NCBI GenBank assembly: GCA_033857955.1
Contig: JAWVCW010000031.1
Location: 124,001-188,000, forward strand
DNA: 64,000 nucleotides
Direction of reading: 5' to 3'
Source of the DNA: Gaiellasilicea sp033857955
Lineage (GTDB): Bacteria; Actinomycetota; Thermoleophilia; Gaiellales; Gaiellaceae
Shown: positions 58,708-64,000 of the stretch, piece after piece
Layout of the letters: each line of letters opens with the position of its first letter
How positions within the stretch are numbered: the first letter of the stretch is position 1
Position numbers and translations under genes: made by a program
Notes under the pieces: model-generated
The model's database searches: none
The model's input: the letters and a program-made list of their open reading frames with translations, nothing else
What the model was told of the DNA's origin: nothing

Positions 58708-58830
58708 CGGCCTATCTTCACATGTTGGATTTCGGCTGCACGAGACTCGCGCAGCCGTCCGCAAAGAGCGTATGATTTTCGGCAGCTTTCACTAGATAAC
58801 GGCGGATAGCGACAGTAAGATCAGCGAGGC

Positions 58831-59817
58831 TTGGGTTATCTGCGGTTTGCCCTTCTCGCTGCTGCGTTCGTCGCAGTGCCTGGCGTTGCGGCTGGAAACA
58901 CCGGCCTCGAGCGGGGCGTGACGCCCTCGGCACGGGTCGGAATCTTCTACTACCCGTGGTTCGCGACTCCCCGCACGGACGGCGGCTACGCGCACTGGCA
59001 GCAGGGCGGAAACACGCCGCCGGCGAGCCTGTCGTCCAGCTTCTACCCGGCACGCGGGGCGTACTCGTCGGCGGACGCGCTCGTGGTCGGCGCGCAGATG
59101 CGGGAGATCGCCGCCGCCGGCGTGGGCACGGTGATCACCTCCTGGTGGGGTCGCGACTCGCTCGAGGACCGGAGGCTGCCGCAGGTGATCGAGGCGGCGA
59201 GAGCGAACGGCCTCGCCGTCGCGGTCAACGTCGAGCCGTACGTCGGCCGCACCGTCGCGAGCGTCGAGACCGACATCACCGATCTTCGCACGCTCGGGAT
59301 CTCCGACTTCTACGTCTGGGACTCGTCTTCGCTGCCGAACGCCGACTGGGCGGCGCTGAACGAGGGGCTGGAAGGAGTGCGGACCTTTGCGAACACAAAC
59401 CTGCCGGGCAAGGCGGCGGCGGGCCGGTTCGACGGGCTCTACACCTACGACGTGCTGCTCTTCGGGGGCGCCCTGTTCCCGCGGCTGTGCCGTCAGGCAC
59501 ACCGGCTCGGCCTGCTGTGCGCTCCGTCGGTCGGGCCCGGCTATGACGCGCGCTGGGCGACGGGCGACGTCCGCGTCCGCTCACGGCGGAACGGCGCGAC
59601 CTACGACTCGATGTGGCGCGGAGCTCTTCGCGCCCACGCAGACCTCGTCACGATCACGAGCTACAACGAGTGGCACGAGGGCACGCAGATCGAGCCCGCT
59701 CGGGCCGGACGGAAGGGATACGAGAGCTACCAAGGTGCGTGGGGCCTGCGCGGCGTGGCCGCGGAGAGGGCCTATCTCGACCGCACCGCGTACTGGGTGC
59801 TGAAGCTCTCCTACTAG
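58831..59817 (+). CDS. Secreted glycoside hydrolase family 99-like (endo-alpha-mannosidase type)
   Basis: 328 residues from TTG 58831. Signal peptide at 1-22 (GYLRFALLAAAFVAVPGVAA). TIM-barrel features of GH99/GH71: VGIFYYPWFATPRTDGGYAH, WQQGG, MREIAAAGVGTVITSWWGRD and VTITSYNEWHEGTQIEPA with the candidate acid Glu. Known relatives cleave alpha-1,2-mannosyl links. May remodel mannose-containing envelope or environmental glycans. A TAGATA box lies near 58794, giving a leader of roughly 30 nt. Confidence 0.85.
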   Translation: MGYLRFALLAAAFVAVPGVAAGNTGLERGVTPSARVGIFYYPWFATPRTDGGYAHWQQGGNTPPASLSSSFYPARGAYSSADALVVGAQMREIAAAGVGTVITSWWGRDSLEDRRLPQVIEAARANGLAVAVNVEPYVGRTVASVETDITDLRTLGISDFYVWDSSSLPNADWAALNEGLEGVRTFANTNLPGKAAAGRFDGLYTYDVLLFGGALFPRLCRQAHRLGLLCAPSVGPGYDARWATGDVRVRSRRNGATYDSMWRGALRAHADLVTITSYNEWHEGTQIEPARAGRKGYESYQGAWGLRGVAAERAYLDRTAYWVLKLSY

Positions 59818-60824
59818 CGCTCGAAGACATCGGCGGCGCAGCTCGACACGAGCGCGTCGAAGACGTCGCCCGGGTCGACGCCGCGCAGCGAGGGGTGCTC
59901 GAGATCGACGGCGATGTCGGGCCAGGACTCGAGCCCCAGCGAGCGGCCACCCTCGTCGGCGCCGAAGCAGAGCAGCCGCTCCGTCGAGAAGACCCCGCGC
60001 GTGCCCGTCTGGCGGCGGGCAATGCCCTCGACCTCGCGCAGCTCCTCGAGCGGGTCGATGCGAACGTTCGAGTCCGAGCCGATGCAGACCGGGATCCCAC
60101 GGTGCTCGATCCGCGCCGCCGGGAGAAAGCCGTCGGCGAGATCGGCCTCGGTCGTGGGACAGGCGCAGACGGTCGTGCCGCTCTGCGCCAGCAAGTCGAG
60201 CTCGGCGCCGTCGGCATGCGTGGCGTGCACGACGGTGACGTGCGGCCCGAGGCAGCCGGTTCGCTCGAGCAGCTCGATCGGCCTGCAGCCGTGCTCGGCA
60301 AGGCACTCCTCGATCTCCCGCGGCTGCTCGTCGGCGTGAACGTGCAGCGGCAACCCCTCGCTCGCCGCGTAGCGCCCGATCTCCTCGAGCCACTCGCGCG
60401 GGCAGGCACGAACGGAGTGGGGGGCGAGGCCGACCCGAAGCGGCTCGTTGCGAAGCTCCTCCACCTCCTCCAGGTACTCGGTGACCGAGCTCTGGCGCAT
60501 GCGTGGGAGGCCGCCGCGAGCATAGGCCGCGTACAGGAGCACGATCTCGATGCCTGCCTCCCGGGCGGCCATCGCTGCCCGGTGTGCCTCGTGGAACCCT
60601 AAGTAGTGGAACTCTCCGACAGCCGTGTAACCGGCGTTCCGCATCTCGCGGTAGGTCTCCAGGTAGAGAGCGTGAACCGTGTCGGGCGTCTGTCGCTCGG
60701 CCTCCGCCAGCATCAGCTCGCGCCAGGCCCAGAAGTCACCGCCCCCGGCCCGGCCACGCAGCGCGCGCTGGAACGTGTGGCTGTGGGCGTTGACGAATCC
60801 GGGCAGCGTGACGGTCTCGGCCAC
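59814..60824 (-). CDS. HutF-like amidohydrolase (formimidoylglutamate deiminase family)
   Basis: 336 residues, GTG start. Metal motif PGFVNAHSHTFQRALRG at 8-24, LPLHVHADEQPREIEECLAE, VVHATHADGAELDLLAQSG and CIGSDSNVRIDPLEELREVE. HutF proteins are about 450 residues with an N-terminal beta domain; here that domain is reduced to a few residues. No other histidine-degradation gene is nearby, so substrate assignment is tentative. The stop shares CTAG with the GH99 gene. Confidence 0.82.
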   Translation of the reverse strand: MAETVTLPGFVNAHSHTFQRALRGRAGGGDFWAWRELMLAEAERQTPDTVHALYLETYREMRNAGYTAVGEFHYLGFHEAHRAAMAAREAGIEIVLLYAAYARGGLPRMRQSSVTEYLEEVEELRNEPLRVGLAPHSVRACPREWLEEIGRYAASEGLPLHVHADEQPREIEECLAEHGCRPIELLERTGCLGPHVTVVHATHADGAELDLLAQSGTTVCACPTTEADLADGFLPAARIEHRGIPVCIGSDSNVRIDPLEELREVEGIARRQTGTRGVFSTERLLCFGADEGGRSLGLESWPDIAVDLEHPSLRGVDPGDVFDALVSSCAADVFER

Positions 60825-60830
60825 GCGGCA

Positions 60831-60840
60831 ACACTATCCT
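60831..60840. promoter_or_regulatory. Interlocked divergent -10 boxes, amidohydrolase / pgsA
   Basis: Minus-strand TAGTGT (60836-60831) lies 6 nt from GTG 60824; plus-strand TATCCT (60835-60840) lies 7 nt from ATG 60848. The boxes share 2 bp. Confidence 0.5.
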
Positions 60841-60847
60841 TGTGCGA

Positions 60848-61399
60848 ATGGCATCCCGCGCCGTCCCTGCACCGCTCGCGCACGTGCCGAACGCGCTCAC
60901 GGTGCTTCGGCTCGCGCTGATCCCGCTGTTCGTCGGGCTCTACCTCCGTGCCGGCGACGGTTCGAGCTGGGCGGCCGGCTGGGTCTTCCTCGTTGCGGGT
61001 GTGACCGACCAGATCGACGGCTTCCTGGCGCGGCGCTGGCACGTCGAGTCGCAGTTCGGGAAGCTTGCCGATCCCCTCGCGGACCGGTTGATGATCGATG
61101 CCGCTGCGATCCTGGTTGCACTCGAGGGCAAGCTTCCGTGGGCGGGAGCGGTGATCATCGTCCTGCGTGACGCGTTGCTCGTCGGCGGGTACAGGCTGCT
61201 CATGCCACGCGGCTACGAGCTCAACGTGACCACCCTCGGGAAGCTGGCGACCTGGTTGCTCTACCTCTCGGTCGGGATCCTCACGGTGACGGGGCACGCG
61301 ACCGAGTGGCCGCGCTGGCTGTTCTGGTTCGCGCTCGCGCTCGCATTGCTGGCCGCTGCCCAGTACGTGATCAAGGCGCGCCGCGAGGTGGCGTCGTGA
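60848..61399 (+). CDS. pgsA: CDP-alcohol phosphatidyltransferase (PgsA-like)
   Basis: 183 residues from ATG 60848 (GTG 60842 two codons earlier). Signature DGFLARRWHVESQFGKLADP then LADR, matching D-G-x2-A-R-x8-G-x3-D-x3-D. About five membrane helices. Transfers phosphatidyl from CDP-diacylglycerol to glycerol-3-phosphate, inositol phosphate or a similar alcohol; the exact acceptor is unclear. The stop overlaps the GTG of the following gene. Confidence 0.9.
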   Translation: MASRAVPAPLAHVPNALTVLRLALIPLFVGLYLRAGDGSSWAAGWVFLVAGVTDQIDGFLARRWHVESQFGKLADPLADRLMIDAAAILVALEGKLPWAGAVIIVLRDALLVGGYRLLMPRGYELNVTTLGKLATWLLYLSVGILTVTGHATEWPRWLFWFALALALLAAAQYVIKARREVAS

Positions 61400-63921
61400 A
61401 GGCCGTCGTGATGGCGGGTGGGGAGGGGACGCGCCTGCGCCCGCTCACCTCGAACCAGCCGAAGCCGATGGTGCCGATCGTGGGCAAGCCGTGCATCGAG
61501 CACATCCTCGAGCTGCTGCGCGCTCACGGCTTCGACGAGGTCGTGATCACGCTTGCGTTCATGCCGCAGGCCATTCGCAGCTACTTCGGTGACGGCGACT
61601 CGCTCAACCTGAGCATCGAATACTCGGTGGAGGAGCTACCGCTCGGCACCGCCGGCTCCGTCCGGCTCGCCAGCAGCTGGCTCGACGAGACCTTCGTCGT
61701 CATCTCGGGCGACTCGCTCTGCGACGTCGATCTGGGTGCGCTCGTGGACCGCCACACCGAAACCGGCGCCGCCGTCACGATCGGCCTGAAGTCCGTCGAC
61801 AACCCACTCGAGTTCGGGATCGTGGTCACGGACGAGGACGGCAAGGTCGAGCGGTTCCTCGAGAAGCCCTCCTGGGGGCAGGTCTTCTCGGACACGATCA
61901 ACACCGGCATCTACGTCCTCGAGCCGGAGGTGCTGAAACACATCCCGGTCGATGGCCCGTACGACTTCTCGAAGCAGCTGTTCCCGCTTCTGCTCGAGAT
62001 GGGCCGGCCGATCTACGGGCATGTGATGGACGGCTACTGGCAGGACATCGGCACCCTCGACCAGTACCGGCAGGCGAACTTCGACGCGCTCGACGAGAAG
62101 GTGCATCTGAACGTCGAGGGAGTGCGGCTCCGCGGCAACGTCTGGATCGGCGAAGGCACCGACATCCACGACGTCGAGGAGATCGAAGGGCCCGCGTTCA
62201 TCGGCAACCACTGCCGAATCGCACGAGATGCGTCGATCGGGCCCTACACCGTCCTCTCGAACGGCGTCACGCTCCGTGAGCGGGCCCGCACGGTCCGCTC
62301 GGTGATCGACGCGGCCACCCATGTCGGCCGGAGCGCCCTGATAGAGGGCGCGATCGTCGGGCGGGCCTGCGACATCCGCGACCACGTCCGCATCCAGGAG
62401 GGCGCCGCAATCGGAGACGAGGTCACGATCGGCTCCGAGTCGACGATCATGCCGCACGTCCGGATCTACCCCTACAAGGAGGTCGAGACCGGTTCGCAGC
62501 TCTACGAGAACCTGATCTGGGAGACCCGGGCCTCGTCGCGCCTCTTCGGCAAGGACGGGGTGACCGGCCTCGTCAACGTCGATCTGACTCCCGAGACCGC
62601 CGCGCGCCTCGCCACGGCGCTCGGGACGGCGCTGAAGCGCGGGGACCGCGTCGTCGCGAGCCGCGATTCCGCTCCCGGTTGTCGCATGATCAAGCGGGCG
62701 ATGATCTCGGGCCTGAACGCCGCAGGCATCGACGTCGCCGACCTACGGGTGTCGCCGCCCGCCGTCAGCAGGCACGTCCTGAAGACGCAGGGCTTCGCCG
62801 CGGCCGTCCACGTCGGCTCCAGCCACCTCGACCCGGAGGCGATCTTCATCCGGATCTACGAGCCGGGCGGCATCCTCCTCACTCCAGGCTTGCAGAAGGA
62901 GATCGAGAAGAACTTCACGCGCCAGGAGCTGCGGCGCGTCGCGGCCGGGGGCGTCGGCTCGGTCTCGTACCCGGCGCGGGTGCGCGAGAGCTATGCGCAG
63001 GACCTGCTCGACTCGCTCGCCGTGGAGTCGGTTCGCGAGCGCCGGTTCCGGCTCGTCGTCGACTACGGCTACTCGGCGTCCTCGTTCGTGCTGCCGCTCG
63101 TCGTCGGCCCGCTCGGCGTCGAGGCGATTTCGGCGCATGGTTTCTTCGCCGACGAGCTCGCCGACCGCGAGACGCTCGCGCAGGCCATCGGGCACACGAA
63201 GCGGCTCGTGACCGCGATCGGGGCGGATCTCGGTGCCGTCTTCGACCAGTCCGGCGAACGCCTCTACCTCGTCGACGAGCAGGGCCACGAGGTTCCCGTC
63301 GACCAGACGCTGCTGCTGTACGTCAAGCTGCTCGCGGAGAGCGGGAGGAAAGGCAAGGCGGCGTTCCCGATCACCGTGACGAGCAAGGTCGACGAGCTCG
63401 CAGGCGACGCGCTCGAGATCGTCCGGACGCCGAACTCGCTCAGCGAGCTGACGAGCGCCGCGGCAGCCGACGGCGTCATCTTCGCCGGAGCGGTCGGGGG
63501 CGGCTACGTCTTCCCGGAGTTCCTGCCCGCCTACGACGCCGTCGCCAGCCTGGCGAAGCTGCTCGAGCTCCTGGCGCCGCTCCGCAGACCGCTCTCCGAG
63601 CTCGTCGCGGAGCTGCCGACACCGACGCTGATCCACCGCCGGCTCGCCTGCCCGTGGGCGAAGAAGGGGCTCGTGATGCGCGTGCTCAACGAGCGTCTGG
63701 CCGGGCGCGACGTCGACCTCACGGACGGGATCAAGCTCACCGACGCCCGCGGCTGGTCGCAGGTGCTGCCGGATCCCGACGAGCCGCTCGTACACCTGTA
63801 CGCCGAAGGCGACACGACCGAGAGCTCCGAAGAGCTCGAGCGCGAGGTGCGCGACCTCGTCGAGGAGATCTTGCAGGGAGACTCTTCCGCACCGCGAACC
63901 TCCGTAGAAGCCTCAAGCTGA
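61396..63921 (+). CDS. Mannose-1-phosphate guanylyltransferase / phosphomannomutase fusion
   Basis: 841 residues. N-terminal nucleotidyltransferase (1-235): AVVMAGGEGTRLRPLTSNQP, VISGDSLCDVD, GYWQDIGTLDQYRQ. A left-handed beta-helix of hexapeptide repeats follows (about 245-365). The rest is a phosphohexomutase-like region: active-site loop RDSAPGCRMIKRAMISG with Ser425, then a long domain ending GWSQVLPDPDEPLVHLYAEG, the phosphate-binding tail. Would make GDP-mannose or another NDP-sugar from hexose phosphate. Coupled to pgsA by a 4-nt overlap, suggesting phosphatidylinositol-mannoside or lipoglycan synthesis (inference). Confidence 0.88.
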   Translation: MKAVVMAGGEGTRLRPLTSNQPKPMVPIVGKPCIEHILELLRAHGFDEVVITLAFMPQAIRSYFGDGDSLNLSIEYSVEELPLGTAGSVRLASSWLDETFVVISGDSLCDVDLGALVDRHTETGAAVTIGLKSVDNPLEFGIVVTDEDGKVERFLEKPSWGQVFSDTINTGIYVLEPEVLKHIPVDGPYDFSKQLFPLLLEMGRPIYGHVMDGYWQDIGTLDQYRQANFDALDEKVHLNVEGVRLRGNVWIGEGTDIHDVEEIEGPAFIGNHCRIARDASIGPYTVLSNGVTLRERARTVRSVIDAATHVGRSALIEGAIVGRACDIRDHVRIQEGAAIGDEVTIGSESTIMPHVRIYPYKEVETGSQLYENLIWETRASSRLFGKDGVTGLVNVDLTPETAARLATALGTALKRGDRVVASRDSAPGCRMIKRAMISGLNAAGIDVADLRVSPPAVSRHVLKTQGFAAAVHVGSSHLDPEAIFIRIYEPGGILLTPGLQKEIEKNFTRQELRRVAAGGVGSVSYPARVRESYAQDLLDSLAVESVRERRFRLVVDYGYSASSFVLPLVVGPLGVEAISAHGFFADELADRETLAQAIGHTKRLVTAIGADLGAVFDQSGERLYLVDEQGHEVPVDQTLLLYVKLLAESGRKGKAAFPITVTSKVDELAGDALEIVRTPNSLSELTSAAAADGVIFAGAVGGGYVFPEFLPAYDAVASLAKLLELLAPLRRPLSELVAELPTPTLIHRRLACPWAKKGLVMRVLNERLAGRDVDLTDGIKLTDARGWSQVLPDPDEPLVHLYAEGDTTESSEELEREVRDLVEEILQGDSSAPRTSVEASS

Positions 63922-63923
63922 GG

Positions 63924-63953
63924 TTGACCCCTCGGTGTGCGTGCTGCTTTACT
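63924..63953 (+). promoter_or_regulatory. Promoter of the gene leaving the window
   Basis: TTGACC (63924-63929) and TTTACT (63948-63953) are separated by 18 nt, followed by a leader of roughly 20 nt with AAAGG before ATG 63982. Confidence 0.45.
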
Positions 63954-63981
63954 GAATGACGAACTCCACCGAAAGGCGTAC

Positions 63982-64000
63982 ATGGAAGGCTCGACGGAAC
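63982..64000 (+). CDS. Start of an unidentified gene (3' partial)
   Basis: ATG 63982 preceded by GAAAGG at an 5-7 nt spacing; only MEGSTE is visible. Too short to identify. Confidence 0.35.

Overview
This window is a high-GC (around 70 percent by eye) bacterial chromosome segment. Gene content and order point to an actinobacterium of a deep-branching class such as Thermoleophilia; this is inferred from the GC content, the many GTG/TTG starts, the SepF-YggT-DivIVA division cluster, the rpsB-tsf-pyrH-frr-uppS-cdsA-dxr-rseP-ispG-proS block, a PPDK/PPDK-regulator pair and an ImuB/DnaE2 mutagenesis cassette, and was not confirmed by any search. Most genes are tightly packed, often sharing ATGA, GTGA or TGATG start/stop junctions.

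Layout. 0-12 kb: a partial beta-helix protein, a lysine-rich secreted protein, an O-antigen-ligase-like membrane protein, glutaredoxin, recO, glyS, a PPDK regulatory protein, a small kinase, peptidase E and ppdK. 12-21 kb: rhomboid protease, comB (apparent N-terminal frameshift), a DUF4328 membrane protein, a hybrid-PAS histidine kinase, then an SOS mutagenesis locus: a promoter carrying two LexA-type boxes, a catalytically dead imuB, a DUF6504 gene and dnaE2, interrupted by an antisense TfoX-like gene and a 40-residue membrane peptide. 21-31 kb: GH15 enzyme, glycosyltransferase, two endonuclease/exonuclease/phosphatase-fold proteins, aminotransferase, HD protein, murA (Asp117 type), subtilase, a HisB-like protein that lacks metal ligands, and RidA. 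31-48 kb: a housekeeping block (cca, pgeF, yggS, sepF, yggT, divIVA, lspA, rluD, rpsB, tsf, pyrH, frr, uppS, cdsA, dxr, rseP, ispG, proS) covering tRNA maturation, cell division, translation and envelope/isoprenoid precursor synthesis.

48-55 kb is the accessory zone. It holds arsR-arsM, a kinase/receiver pseudogene broken by at least four frameshifts, tRNA-Pro(GGG), and a 1.9-kb insertion bounded by a 48-bp duplication of the tRNA 3' half. No integrase is visible in that insertion, whose cargo is a handful of small secreted, membrane and zinc-ribbon-like proteins. Other decayed fragments (a collagen-like stretch and a frameshifted two-helix protein) follow. 55-64 kb: HAD phosphatase, two large membrane proteins, a GH99-type enzyme, an amidohydrolase, a CDP-alcohol phosphatidyltransferase and a GMP-pyrophosphorylase/phosphomannomutase fusion, suggesting mannose-containing surface glycan or lipoglycan synthesis.

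A recurring theme is promoter architecture. Many genes have a TANNNT box about 6-10 nt upstream of the start codon and no Shine-Dalgarno sequence, which predicts leaderless mRNAs. At least five divergent gene pairs have -10 boxes that interlock in opposite directions within 10 bp or less. Several families of palindromic repeats are scattered between genes, and one lies inside dnaE2.
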